Positions 1 to 8,380 of a stretch of DNA of 64,000 bases are shown here, piece after piece. The notes below the pieces were generated by a model. That model saw only the letters and a program-made list of their open reading frames with translations, had not been told where the DNA came from and did not search any database. The position numbers were made by a program, and so were the translations under genes. The DNA is from Marivivens donghaensis (GTDB lineage Bacteria; Pseudomonadota; Alphaproteobacteria; Rhodobacterales; Rhodobacteraceae). Positions within the stretch are counted from its first letter, which is position 1; each line of letters starts with the position of its first letter. The stretch is taken from NCBI RefSeq assembly GCF_011806565.1, contig NZ_JAATOP010000006.1:169574-233573 (forward strand), given 5' to 3'.

Positions 1-93
1 TGCGCCGTGATCGTTTTTGAAGCAAGCACACGGGAGCGCGATTTTGCGCGGGCGCGGCCTCTCGGATTACACAGTGCGCCCCGCAAAGAAAAA

Positions 94-116
94 GCGGCGC
101 GAAAATCCCGCGCCAC
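94..116 (-). terminator. Probable rho-independent terminator of guaA
   Basis: GGCGCG at 96-101 pairs with CGCGCC at 109-114 around a 7-base loop. Read on the minus strand, the hairpin is followed by a T-rich run (the complement of the A-rich bases at 84-93). It lies about 30 bases past the guaA stop, as expected for a terminator of that gene. Confidence 0.7.
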
Positions 117-143
117 TTTTGTCATTTCCACATGAGAACCGGA

Positions 144-1703
144 TTACTCCAGTTCGATCGTTCCCGGCGGCTTCGAGGTCAGGTCGTAGAACACGCGGTT
201 CACGCCTTTTACTTCGTTGATGATGCGGGTCATCGTCTCGCCGAGGAATTCCTGCGTGAACGGGTAGGTGTCAGCCGTCATACCGTCGACCGAGGTCACA
301 GCGCGGATCGCAACGGCGTAGTCGTAGGTACGGCCATCGCCCATCACGCCCACGGTGCGCATCGGCAGGATCGCAGCGAACGCCTGCCAGATTTCATCGT
401 AGAGACCGTGCTTGCGGATCTGGTCGATGTAAACGGCGTCGGCTTTGCGCAGGATGTCCAGCTTTTCGCGGGTGATCTCGCCGGGGCAGCGGATCGCGAG
501 GCCCGGCCCGGGGAACGGGTGGCGACCGATGAAGCTGTCGGGCAGACCCAGTTCGCGGCCAAGCGCGCGCACTTCGTCCTTGAACAGTTCGCGGAGCGGC
601 TCGACGAGCTTGAGGCCCATCTTCTCCGGCAGGCCGCCCACGTTGTGGTGCGATTTGATCGTGACCGACGGGCCGCCCGAGAACGATACGGATTCAATAA
701 CGTCGGGGTACAGGGTGCCTTGTGCAAGGAACTCGGCGCCTTCGATTTCATCCGCGTATTTCTGGAACACGTCGATGAACAGCTTGCCGATGGTCTTGCG
801 CTTCACCTCGGGGTCCGAAACGCCTTCGAGTTCGCCAAGGAACAGGTCGCTTTCGTCCGCGTGGATGAGGTTCAGGTTGTAGTTGTCGCGGAACATCGCA
901 ACGACCTGCTCTGCCTCATCAAGGCGCAGCAGACCGTGATCCACGAATACGCAGGTCAGCTGGTCGCCGATGGCTTCGTGCAGCAGGATGCCAGTCACGG
1001 AGGAATCGACGCCGCCAGATAGTGCGCAGATGACCTTTTTGTCGCCAACCTGCGCGCGGATCTTTTCGATCATTTCCTGACGGTAGGAAGCCATCGTCCA
1101 GTCACCGGTGAAACCGGCCTTGCGGACGAAGTTTTCCAGCATGATCTTGCCGTTCGGGGTGTGGTGCACCTCGGGGTGGAACTGCACGGCGTAGAACTTG
1201 CGCTCTTCGTCGGCGATCATGGCGTAGGGGGCGTTGGGCGAGGTGGCGACGATCTCGAAGCCCGGAGCCAGAGCGGTCACGCGGTCGCCGTGCGACATCC
1301 AGACCTGTTCTTTGCCTTCGGTGAAGAGACCGGCAAAGATACCGTCGAGCTTGTGGCCTTCGGCGGGGGCGACGAACGCACGGCCGTATTCGGCGTGGTG
1401 TCCACCTTCGACCTTACCGCCGAGTTGTTCCATCATGACCTGTTGGCCATAGCAGATACCGAAGATCGGAAGCCCCATGTCGAACAGGGCTTGCGGTGCG
1501 CGTGGGCTGCCTTCGCGGGTCACGCTGTCAGGACCGCCGGACAGAATGACAGCCTTGGGGTCGATCTCGCGGATGACCTCTTCGGTGACGTTCTGGTAGG
1601 GGCGGATTTCGCAGTAGACATTCAGTTCGCGCAGGCGTCGCGCAATAAGCTGCGTGACCTGCGAGCCGAAGTCGATGATGAGGAGACATTGATGCTGGGT
1701 CAT
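144..1703 (-). CDS. guaA: GMP synthase (glutamine-hydrolysing)
   Basis: Converts XMP to GMP using ATP and glutamine ammonia, the last step of guanine nucleotide synthesis, in the cytoplasm. The 519-residue protein matches the family length. A class I glutamine amidotransferase domain fills about residues 5-195, with nucleophile Cys84 in GICYGQQ. An N-type ATP pyrophosphatase domain follows with the P-loop SGGVDSS. The C-terminal dimerisation domain ends in KPPGTIELE, typical of GuaA. I chose the ATG at 1703 because the protein then begins [15 protein letters not shown], where the amidotransferase fold starts; the 14 residues possible upstream are not family-like. No strong Shine-Dalgarno sequence is seen. 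It is transcribed away from the methyltransferase gene. Confidence 0.97.
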   Translation of the reverse strand: MTQHQCLLIIDFGSQVTQLIARRLRELNVYCEIRPYQNVTEEVIREIDPKAVILSGGPDSVTREGSPRAPQALFDMGLPIFGICYGQQVMMEQLGGKVEGGHHAEYGRAFVAPAEGHKLDGIFAGLFTEGKEQVWMSHGDRVTALAPGFEIVATSPNAPYAMIADEERKFYAVQFHPEVHHTPNGKIMLENFVRKAGFTGDWTMASYRQEMIEKIRAQVGDKKVICALSGGVDSSVTGILLHEAIGDQLTCVFVDHGLLRLDEAEQVVAMFRDNYNLNLIHADESDLFLGELEGVSDPEVKRKTIGKLFIDVFQKYADEIEGAEFLAQGTLYPDVIESVSFSGGPSVTIKSHHNVGGLPEKMGLKLVEPLRELFKDEVRALGRELGLPDSFIGRHPFPGPGLAIRCPGEITREKLDILRKADAVYIDQIRKHGLYDEIWQAFAAILPMRTVGVMGDGRTYDYAVAIRAVTSVDGMTADTYPFTQEFLGETMTRIINEVKGVNRVFYDLTSKPPGTIELE

Positions 1704-1794
1704 GGCAGCCGAATAGGGCCACCGCCCCATTTGCGCAAGTGTCATATGTGACGTGGAATGTCGCTTTCACGACTAAGAGGACGCAAACTCTGCA

Positions 1795-1809
1795 TTGGCG
1801 CTTCGCCAA
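1795..1809. promoter_or_regulatory. Short perfect inverted repeat upstream of the methyltransferase gene
   Basis: TTGGCG-CTT-CGCCAA forms a 6-bp perfect hairpin or palindrome 42 bases before the ATG at 1852. It lies in the 148-base region between the divergent guaA and methyltransferase genes. It could be an operator or a 5'-UTR hairpin. Function is inferred only from position. Confidence 0.3.
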
Positions 1810-1851
1810 ACTGTCTATGACACTCGCAAAGATCACTCCGGAGGGATAATT

Positions 1852-3402
1852 ATGTCGGATGTTGCAGAAGGTCGTAGCCGTCGTTCGCGTGGAGGCGGAG
1901 GTGCCGCCCGCCGTGCAGAGCGTAGCGCCGTCAGCTTCGAAACCGCCAAGTACATCGAGCGCAATATTCCGAACCTCGAAGTCCTCGACGACGAAGCGCT
2001 CTCGATCATCGAGTACAACGCCGAGACGATCCTCGAGGAAATCGGCGTAAACTTCCCCGAAAACCCCGGTGCGCTCGCGCTGTGGAAAGAAGCCGGTGCC
2101 GACATCCAAGGCGACCGCGTCCGCATTCCCCGCGGCCTTGCCCGCGAGCTGTGCAAGACCGCTCCGTCGAAGTTCACCCAGCACGCCCGCAACCCCGAGC
2201 GTAGCGTCGAAATCGGTGGCAAGAACCTCGTTCTGGCTCCGGTCTACGGCCCGCCGTTCGTGCGTGACGCTGGTGGCCGCCGCTATGCGACCATGGAAGA
2301 CTTCAACAAGTTCGTAAAACTCGGCTACATGTCCAAGTGGCTCCACCACTCGGGCGGTACCGTTTGCGAGCCGACCGACGTGCCGGTGAACAAGCGTCAC
2401 CTCGACATGCTGCTGGCTCACATGACCCTGTCGGACAAGCCGTTCATGGGGTCCGTGACCGAGCCGAGCCGTGCGCAGGATTCGGTCGAGATGTGCGAAA
2501 TCCTCTTCGGTAAGGAGTTCGTCCAGAACAACACCGTGATGACCTCGCTCATCAACATCAACTCGCCGCTGACCTTCGACAGTATTATGATGGGTGCTCT
2601 GGAAGTCTACGCGAAGAACAATCAGGCCTGCATCATCTCGCCGTTCATCGTCGGCGGCGCTATGGCTCCGGTGACCGTTGCCGGCACCCTGACGCAGGTA
2701 GCTGCCGAAACGCTCGCAGGCGTGGCCTACAGCCAGCTCGTCCGCAAGGGCGCGCCGGTTATCATGGGCGCCTTCGTGACCTCGATCGACATGAACTCGG
2801 GCGCGCCGACCTTCGGTACGCCGGAAGCCGCGCTGATCACCTACGGCACCGGCCAGCTGGCCCGCCGTATGAACCTGCCGTACCGTTCGGCAGGTAGCTT
2901 CTGCGGCTCCAAACTGCCCGACGCGCAGGCGGCTTACGAAACCGCGAACTCGCTGAACATGGGCCTCATGGCTGGCGTGAACTTCATGCTGCACTCCTGC
3001 GGCTGGCTCGAAGGCGGCCTCGTTGCCGACTTTGAAAAGTTCGTCATGGACGCCGATCAGCTCGGCGCTCTGCACGGTCTGGCCAAGGGCATCGACATGA
3101 CCGAAAACGGTCAGGCGATGGACGCCATCCGCGAAGTCGGTCCGGGCGGTCACTACCTCGGTTGTGCGCACACCCAAGCGAACTTCAAGACCGCGTTCTG
3201 GCGCACCGAACTGCTCGACTACAAGCCGTTCGAGACGTGGGACGAAGAGGGCGGCCGCGATACCCGTCAGCTGGCCTCCAGCCGTGTCGACAAGATGCTG
3301 TCGCAGTACCAGCAGCCGATGCTGGATCCGATCATCGAGCAGAAGCTCCGCGCCTTCGTGCAGGAGAAGAAGGACTCGATGCCCGACAGCTTCTCCAGCT
3401 AA
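1852..3402 (+). CDS. Trimethylamine methyltransferase (MttB) family protein, non-pyrrolysine type
   Basis: A 516-residue member of the MttB superfamily. These proteins pass methyl groups from quaternary or tertiary amines to a corrinoid protein. The frame runs through without an in-frame TAG, so it is the non-pyrrolysine type; characterised relatives include glycine betaine methyltransferase MtgB. The barrel region is family-like throughout, for example VGGAMAPVTVAGTLTQ and PYRSAGSFCGSK. The N-terminus is strongly basic and Gly-rich (about residues 7-25), which is unusual. ATG 1852 has GGAGGG at 1840-1845; the longer frame from 1795 begins with TTG and lacks such a site. No corrinoid protein or corrinoid:folate methyltransferase gene is adjacent, so the substrate cannot be read from context. 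Confidence 0.85.
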   Translation: MSDVAEGRSRRSRGGGGAARRAERSAVSFETAKYIERNIPNLEVLDDEALSIIEYNAETILEEIGVNFPENPGALALWKEAGADIQGDRVRIPRGLARELCKTAPSKFTQHARNPERSVEIGGKNLVLAPVYGPPFVRDAGGRRYATMEDFNKFVKLGYMSKWLHHSGGTVCEPTDVPVNKRHLDMLLAHMTLSDKPFMGSVTEPSRAQDSVEMCEILFGKEFVQNNTVMTSLININSPLTFDSIMMGALEVYAKNNQACIISPFIVGGAMAPVTVAGTLTQVAAETLAGVAYSQLVRKGAPVIMGAFVTSIDMNSGAPTFGTPEAALITYGTGQLARRMNLPYRSAGSFCGSKLPDAQAAYETANSLNMGLMAGVNFMLHSCGWLEGGLVADFEKFVMDADQLGALHGLAKGIDMTENGQAMDAIREVGPGGHYLGCAHTQANFKTAFWRTELLDYKPFETWDEEGGRDTRQLASSRVDKMLSQYQQPMLDPIIEQKLRAFVQEKKDSMPDSFSS

Positions 3403-3409
3403 GACCATT

Positions 3410-3437
3410 GCCCGCGGGGGTCATACTCCGCGGGCTT
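3410..3437 (+). terminator. Hairpin terminator of the methyltransferase gene
   Basis: GCCCGCGG at 3410-3417 pairs perfectly with CCGCGGGC at 3428-3435, followed by TTCTC. The T-run is weak. The hairpin overlaps the 3' end of the opposing DUF6477 gene, so it probably serves the convergent pair. Confidence 0.6.
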
Positions 3438-3720
3438 CTCGCGCTGCCGTCAGAAGGCGCGCTTCGGCCATGATCGCGATCAGCACCTCGATATGGCTGG
3501 CAAAGGAATAGGCAGCACGGTCGCCCAGACGCTGCTCGTTCAGATCCGCTTCCATCTCCATCAGACGCATCAACGCCTCGCCATGCCGCGGGGCCGTATT
3601 GCGTTTCAGTAGACGCGGCAGATGCCGGTCGCGGCAGTAATCAGCGACGCCGTGACGTGCGCTGCGGACCAGAAGCGACGGACGCTTCAGCGTCGAAACC
3701 ATACCCAGAATATCAAACAT
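3421..3720 (-). CDS. DUF6477 family protein
   Basis: A 99-residue protein of unknown function. The opening, MFDILGMVSTLKRPSLLVRS followed by an Arg-rich stretch with DYCRDRHLPRLL, is characteristic of the small DUF6477 family common in Rhodobacterales. It has no signal peptide or membrane segment and looks cytoplasmic and largely helical. The start is supported by AGGGGG about six bases upstream on the minus strand. It is divergent from the DUF6456/HTH gene across 223 bases and convergent with the methyltransferase gene, whose terminator reaches into its 3' end. The family assignment is from recall of the sequence pattern. Confidence 0.75.
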   Translation of the reverse strand: MFDILGMVSTLKRPSLLVRSARHGVADYCRDRHLPRLLKRNTAPRHGEALMRLMEMEADLNEQRLGDRAAYSFASHIEVLIAIMAEARLLTAAREARGV

Positions 3721-3943
3721 CGGTGCCCCCTGATTGGCGTTTCAGTGGGACCATCCTGCACCGTGTTTTGAGGGTGTTGCGCGAAGCGGTCAGCGGGCGT
3801 TCGCCACGGTTACCCGAATTTATTCTTTAGAAACAAAGATGGAGTAACGCGGTCCTCTTAAGAAATCGGTAAGGTTAACCACTTTAGGTTGCCATTCTGT
3901 AAATGGGTCCGTGCCGAGCGCAGGACGACAAGAGGAATGCGGG

Positions 3944-4996
3944 ATGGAAACTGCCGAAAGCCTTGCCTTTGCGGAGACGTTGCCGAAATGGCTCCCCGAG
4001 GCCGCACGAAATTATCTCATGCACACCGCCAGAGGCGTGTCGATCCGCGCGCTGGCCCGCGCCAAGGATTGCCATGCTTCCACGATTTTGCGGCAGGTCC
4101 GCAGGTACGAGAACCTGCGCGACGATCCTCTTGTCGACGACGCGCTGCAAGCGCTCTCCAACTGCGGTGCGCCCCGTAATTGTCTGACCTCAAAGGACTT
4201 CTCCATGCAACTCGAACCCAACACCATGACCACCGTGCAGCCTGCACTGATTGATGAGACCCGCATCCGCGAGGAGGGCGGCCGCATCCTGCGCCGCTTG
4301 TGCGAGGCGGGCGCCGTGCTCGCCGTTGCCCGCGAGATGGAGATGGCCGTCGTGGTCCGCGATACGGGCGGCGAAACCACGCGGACCGCCGTCACCCCGC
4401 GCGAGATTGCGCAGGCGATGGCGCTGCGCGACTGGATCGCTTGCGAGGACCCATCGGCCCGCATCGCCCGCTACCGGATCACCGCTGCGGGGCGTCAGGC
4501 GGTTAAGGAAATGCTGGGCACGCCGCTGACCGAAGCGGGATTCGTGCGCGAAAACGCCATCTGGGACGAAGAGCCGACGCGCCGCGCCGTCACCGCCGAA
4601 AGCCCGCTCACCATGCTGGCCCGCCGCCGCGACAAGGACGGCTCCATGTTTTTGCCGCGCGAATACGTGGTTGCGGGCGAACGCCTGCGCGAGGATTTCG
4701 AGCTTGGCGGCATGTCGGCGTTCACCGTGGCGCACTGGCACGGCTTCCTGATGGGACAGGAGGTGGACACGGGCGAGCCTTCGGCGGCGAAGGACCGCGC
4801 TCTGGCCGCGCTGTCGGACCTCGGGCCGGGGCTGGGCGATGTGGTGGTGCGCTGCTGCTGCTACCTCGAAGGGCTGGAGACGATCGAGAAGGAGCTTCTC
4901 TGGGCCGCGCGGTCGGGCAAAATCGTGCTGCGGATCGCGCTCGAACGCTTGCGTCGCCACTATGACCGGATGCAGCATTCCGACCTGATCGGTTAA
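3944..4996 (+). CDS. Helix-turn-helix protein with a C-terminal DUF6456 domain
   Basis: A 350-residue cytoplasmic protein. Residues about 20-60 (GVSIRALARAKDCHASTILR) read as a helix-turn-helix. The middle part has a second winged-helix-like stretch (RITAAGRQAVKEML). The last third (LTMLARRRDKDGSMFLP to the end) matches the DUF6456 domain of alphaproteobacterial proteins thought to be replication- or regulation-related; no biochemical role is known to me. ATG 3944 was chosen because AGAGGAA lies just upstream; an in-frame start at 3911 has none. The gene stands alone, divergent from DUF6477 and 40 bases upstream of oxyR. DNA binding is inference. Confidence 0.7.
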   Translation: METAESLAFAETLPKWLPEAARNYLMHTARGVSIRALARAKDCHASTILRQVRRYENLRDDPLVDDALQALSNCGAPRNCLTSKDFSMQLEPNTMTTVQPALIDETRIREEGGRILRRLCEAGAVLAVAREMEMAVVVRDTGGETTRTAVTPREIAQAMALRDWIACEDPSARIARYRITAAGRQAVKEMLGTPLTEAGFVRENAIWDEEPTRRAVTAESPLTMLARRRDKDGSMFLPREYVVAGERLREDFELGGMSAFTVAHWHGFLMGQEVDTGEPSAAKDRALAALSDLGPGLGDVVVRCCCYLEGLETIEKELLWAARSGKIVLRIALERLRRHYDRMQHSDLIG

Positions 4997-5036
4997 AGGA
5001 CTTTTGCCGGATCGCCACCTGCCATAAGATCAGCTT

Positions 5037-5969
5037 ATGAACACGACCTTCCGCCAGCTCCGCTATTTCGTCGCTCTCGCCGATGCGGGAAACTTCACGC
5101 TCGCCGCAGAACTGGCGAATGTGACCCAGCCTGCGCTCTCGCTTCAGATCAAGGAATTGGAGGCGAACCTCGGCGTCAAACTGGTCGAGCGGATGCCGCG
5201 TGAAATCCGTCTGACGCGGGCCGGGCAGGATGTTCTGGCCCGTGCGCGGGTGATCCTGACCGAGGTGCGCGATCTGGAAGCCTCGGCCCGTTTACGCGGC
5301 GGCCTGAGCGGCTCGCTGACCCTCGGCGCGATCCCGACCATCGCGCCGTATCTCCTGCCGCATGTCCTCACGCGCCTGCGGTCGGCGGATATCTCGCTGG
5401 AACTGAAGGTGCGCGAGGCGCAGACGCACCGGCTCGTCGATGCGCTGCAAAAGGGCGAGATCGACGCCGCCATCATTGCGCTGCCCATCGACCTGCACGG
5501 GCTGGAAGTGACGGAGCTGTTTTTCGACCGCTTCCTCCTCGCGGGGAGCAAATCGCGGATCGCCAGCTACACCGAGACAGCGCCGCCGAACCCGAGCGAT
5601 CTGCCGCCGGGGTCTCTGCTGCTGCTTGAAGACGGGCACTGCCTTTCGGACCAAGCGCTCGCGGTTTGCGGACTAAAAGGGCGGCGCCAAGCGGTCGATC
5701 TGTCCGCGTCCTCGCTGTCGACGCTCTGCGGCTTGGTCGGGCAGGGGTTCGGGCTGACGCTCCTCCCCGAGATGGCCGTGAACGCGGAATCGGCGGCGAT
5801 GCCCGACATGGGCGTCATGCGCTTTCCCGAGCCGCAGCCCGAACGGACCATCGCGCTGGTGCGCCGTAAATCCACCGACAATGACGGCTGGTTCAGTGAC
5901 CTAGCGGAGCTGATCGGCGAGGCGGGCAGGGAGCTGCTGAAAACCGCGTGCAGCCGCATCGCAGCATAA
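5037..5969 (+). CDS. oxyR: Hydrogen peroxide-sensing LysR-type regulator OxyR
   Basis: A 310-residue LysR-type regulator: winged HTH at about 1-60 (FTLAAELANVTQPALSLQIK) and a periplasmic-binding-like effector domain at about 90-300. The OxyR redox signature is present as DGHCLSDQALAVC, placing the peroxide-sensing cysteines at Cys202 and Cys211, equivalent to E. coli Cys199 and Cys208. On disulfide formation OxyR activates peroxide-defence genes. The gene converges with a peroxiredoxin gene and shares a terminator with it, which fits the role. No strong ribosome site is seen before ATG 5037. Confidence 0.92.
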   Translation: MNTTFRQLRYFVALADAGNFTLAAELANVTQPALSLQIKELEANLGVKLVERMPREIRLTRAGQDVLARARVILTEVRDLEASARLRGGLSGSLTLGAIPTIAPYLLPHVLTRLRSADISLELKVREAQTHRLVDALQKGEIDAAIIALPIDLHGLEVTELFFDRFLLAGSKSRIASYTETAPPNPSDLPPGSLLLLEDGHCLSDQALAVCGLKGRRQAVDLSASSLSTLCGLVGQGFGLTLLPEMAVNAESAAMPDMGVMRFPEPQPERTIALVRRKSTDNDGWFSDLAELIGEAGRELLKTACSRIAA

Positions 5970-5974
5970 CGAAA

Positions 5975-6001
5975 AAGGCCCGCCACAAACGGGCGGGCCT
6001 T
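5975..6001. terminator. Bidirectional terminator between oxyR and the peroxiredoxin gene
   Basis: AAGGCCCGCC at 5975-5984 pairs perfectly with GGCGGGCCTT at 5992-6001 around a 7-base loop. It lies between two convergent genes and can serve both strands, though T-runs are short on both sides. Confidence 0.8.
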
Positions 6002-6023
6002 CAAACCTGTCAGAAGCTGGCGA

Positions 6024-6572
6024 TTACGCTGCGGCTTCTGCGTTTGCTTTCTTGATCCACGACAGGACGTTTTCCGGCGACGATTCACCGTAGGGGTCTT
6101 CGCCGTGGTTGTCGCACAGGCCCGGCTCTTCGAACCATGCTTCGACAACGCCGTCGTTGATGACGGCAGCGTAGCGCCACGAGCGCAGACCGAAGCCGAG
6201 GTTGTCCTTGCGCACCAGCATGCCGACGCGGCGGCTGAATTCGCCCGAACCGTCCGGGATGACTTTGACGTTCTTGAGGTCCTGCGCCTTGGCCCACTGG
6301 TTCATGACGAACGAGTCGTTGACCGACATGCAGTAGATTTCGTCGATGCCTTCGGCAGCGAAATCGGCGTGACCGTTTTCAAAGCCCGGAAGCTGGTAGG
6401 TCGAGCAGGTCGGGGTGAATGCGCCCGGCAGCGAGAACAGAACAACGCGCTTACCTGCGAAGTAATCGTTGGTGGTTTTGTCTTCCCAGCGGAACGGGTT
6501 CGGGCCTTCGATCGACTCGTCGCGAACGCGGGTTTTGAAAGTCACCTGGGGAAGCTTGTAACCGACTTGCAT
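6024..6572 (-). CDS. Peroxiredoxin, Prx5/glutaredoxin-dependent type
   Basis: A 182-residue thiol peroxidase reducing hydrogen peroxide and organic peroxides in the cytoplasm. The peroxidatic Cys56 lies in LPGAFTPTCST, the Prx5-type active site. SVNDSFVMNQW and the distal GLCDNHGEDPYG segment also fit, and further cysteines could act in resolution. Three nearby ATGs are possible; I chose 6572 because GGAG lies six bases before it, whereas the upstream ATGs overlap that site. The longer frame to 6683 adds a basic stretch unlike the family. Convergent with oxyR, which suggests OxyR control, but no OxyR site was identified. Confidence 0.93.
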   Translation of the reverse strand: MQVGYKLPQVTFKTRVRDESIEGPNPFRWEDKTTNDYFAGKRVVLFSLPGAFTPTCSTYQLPGFENGHADFAAEGIDEIYCMSVNDSFVMNQWAKAQDLKNVKVIPDGSGEFSRRVGMLVRKDNLGFGLRSWRYAAVINDGVVEAWFEEPGLCDNHGEDPYGESSPENVLSWIKKANAEAAA

Positions 6573-6743
6573 AGTCATCTCCATTTTGGCTTTGGCGGCT
6601 CGCGCCGCGTTTGAGCGGTACTTAGAATGATTCCAGTCAAGTCTCAATGCTGCTCTGCGGCAATACGAATGCATAGCTGGCATTCGTTGCGTTCATTCCC
6701 GAAAGGGCCTAAGTCTTTGGCAGATCGCTCGCAGGAGGAGCAC

Positions 6744-7694
6744 ATGCGCGACCTTAAGATCCCCGATCAGCGCCACCCCGAAAAGGCGCATCGCAAGGAC
6801 AATGCCCAGCCGAAAAAGCCGGCATGGATCCGTGTGAAGGCCCCGACCTCGCAGGGTTACCGCGATACCCACAAGATCATGCGCGAGCACAAGCTGGTCA
6901 CCGTGTGCGAAGAAGCAGGCTGCCCGAACGCGGGCGAATGCTGGAGCCAGGGCCACGCTACCATGATGATCATGGGCGAGATCTGTACCCGCGGCTGTAC
7001 GTTCTGCAACGTCGCCACCGGTAAGCCGCAGAACCTCGATGCGTTCGAGCCGGGCCGCGTTGCCGATGCGGTCCAGAAGCTCGGCCTCAAGCACGTCGTG
7101 ATCACCTCGGTCGACCGCGATGACCTTGACGATGGCGGCGCCGAGCATTTCGCGCAGACCATCCGCGCCGTCCGTCACCGTTCGCCCGATACCACCATCG
7201 AAGTGCTGACGCCCGACTTCCTCAAGTGCGGCCCTGACGCGCTGGAAACCGTCGTCGCGGCAAAGCCCGACGTGTTCAACCACAACCTCGAAACCGTGCC
7301 GGGCCTCTATCACGAAGTGCGTCCGGGTGCGCGTTACTTCCACTCGCTGCGTCTGTTGCAGCGCGTGAAGGAAATCGATCCGTCGATGTTCACTAAGTCG
7401 GGCATCATGGTCGGTCTGGGCGAAGAGCGTGCGCAGGTGTTGCAGGTCATGGACGACATGCGCTCTGCCGACATCGACTTCCTGACGATCGGCCAGTACC
7501 TCCAGCCGACCCCGAAGCACCACGCCGTGGACCGTTTCGTCACGCCCGACGAGTTCAAGTCCTATGAGCAGGCCGCTTACGGCAAGAACTTCCTGATGGT
7601 ATCGGCCACGCCGCTGACCCGTTCGTCCTATCACGCAGGCGACGATTTCGCGCAGTTGCGTGCGGCGCGGAACAAGAAACTGGGTCTGGCGTGA
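6744..7694 (+). CDS. lipA: Lipoyl synthase
   Basis: Radical-SAM enzyme that inserts two sulfur atoms into octanoyl groups on lipoyl domains. The protein has 316 residues. The auxiliary cluster cysteines are Cys55, Cys60 and Cys66 ([12 protein letters not shown]), and the radical-SAM CX3CX2C is Cys81-Cys85-Cys88 (CTRGCTFC). Typical later motifs include [14 protein letters not shown] and [16 protein letters not shown] 6744 follows AGGAGG at 6733-6738, so the frame upstream to 6627 is discarded. It is divergent from the peroxiredoxin gene and convergent with the ratA-like gene. Confidence 0.97.
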   Translation: MRDLKIPDQRHPEKAHRKDNAQPKKPAWIRVKAPTSQGYRDTHKIMREHKLVTVCEEAGCPNAGECWSQGHATMMIMGEICTRGCTFCNVATGKPQNLDAFEPGRVADAVQKLGLKHVVITSVDRDDLDDGGAEHFAQTIRAVRHRSPDTTIEVLTPDFLKCGPDALETVVAAKPDVFNHNLETVPGLYHEVRPGARYFHSLRLLQRVKEIDPSMFTKSGIMVGLGEERAQVLQVMDDMRSADIDFLTIGQYLQPTPKHHAVDRFVTPDEFKSYEQAAYGKNFLMVSATPLTRSSYHAGDDFAQLRAARNKKLGLA

Positions 7695-7707
7695 TCTGAG
7701 CGGGTAC

Positions 7708-7767
7708 TGGGGGCGCTGCCCCCAGCGGCGGTGCCGCTTCCCCCGGGATATTTTTGGCACAAAGGCA
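7708..7767. repeat. Two-hairpin intergenic repeat, copy A
   Basis: First hairpin GGGGGCGCTGCCCCC, then a second one AGCGGC-GGT-GCCGCT, then CCCCCGGGATATTT and GCACAAAGGCA. Related copies lie at 26574, 30072 and 49160 in the same orientation. It occupies the gap between convergent lipA and the ratA-like gene and runs into a terminator. Confidence 0.8.
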
Positions 7768-7792
7768 AAGGGCGCGGCTCCTTGCCTTTTTC
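7761..7792 (+). terminator. Terminator between lipA and the ratA-like gene
   Basis: AAGGCAAAGG pairs with CCTTGCCTT (one bulged A) around an 8-base loop and is followed by a T-run to 7791. The left arm overlaps the conserved AAAGGCA end of repeat copy A. With A-rich bases on the other side it may work on both strands. Confidence 0.75.
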
Positions 7793-7793
7793 G

Positions 7794-8237
7794 TTAGCCG
7801 TAGAGCTGGCGGGCGCGGTCTTCGAAGGCGCGGACGACGCGGGACATGGCTTCATTGAAGAACATGCCGGCGGCGCCTTGCAGGATGCGGCTTTTGAATT
7901 CGAAATCGACTTTGAACGCGACCTCGCAGCCGCCTTCGACATCGCGGAACTTCCAGACGCTGTTGAGGTATTTGAACGGGCCGTCGATGTAGGCGGTGTC
8001 GATCTGTTTTTTCTCGGGCCAGAGCGTGACGCGCGAGCCGAAACTTTCGCGGAAGACTTTGAAGGATACGACGAGATCGGCCAGCATGATCTGGTGGTCG
8101 CCGTGGTCGGTCACCGAACGGATGCGAGCGCCTGCGGTCCACGGGAGGAATTTGGGGTAACTCGCTACATCGGCCACCAGATCGTACATCTGCTGGGCGG
8201 TATAGGGCAGGACCTTGGATTCTTCGTGGTGCGGCAT
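7794..8237 (-). CDS. RatA/COQ10-type START-domain protein
   Basis: A 147-residue single-domain SRPBCC/START-fold protein of the family that includes the ubiquinone-binding Coq10 and E. coli RatA. The start ([33 protein letters not shown]) follows the family pattern, as does [10 protein letters not shown] near the C-terminus. The probable role is ubiquinone handling in the respiratory chain; the ribosome-association toxin activity described for E. coli RatA should not be assumed. ATG 8237 has GAGGA upstream. It lies between convergent lipA and divergent hpt. Confidence 0.88.
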   Translation of the reverse strand: MPHHEESKVLPYTAQQMYDLVADVASYPKFLPWTAGARIRSVTDHGDHQIMLADLVVSFKVFRESFGSRVTLWPEKKQIDTAYIDGPFKYLNSVWKFRDVEGGCEVAFKVDFEFKSRILQGAAGMFFNEAMSRVVRAFEDRARQLYG

Positions 8238-8380
8238 ATGTCGTCCTCGTCGTCTTCCGTCCTTTACTTACGGCGCTGAGTGGAGAGCGCAAGGGGCGAG
8301 CTTGTGTCCGAGGATATCCGTGGCGATTTGCCCGGCTTTGGCGCATGGTGGCGGCGCAGCGGAAGACCGGAGGATTTGGC

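Noticed and set aside
1852..3402. Pyrrolysine-containing MttB
   Set aside because: There is no in-frame TAG, and the protein is full length for the non-pyrrolysine group.
1528..3408. Long minus-strand open frame (626 codons) opposite the methyltransferase gene and guaA
   Set aside because: It is fully antisense to a well-supported MttB-family gene and part of guaA. Its composition is the complement pattern expected of high-GC codon use, with no recognisable domain.
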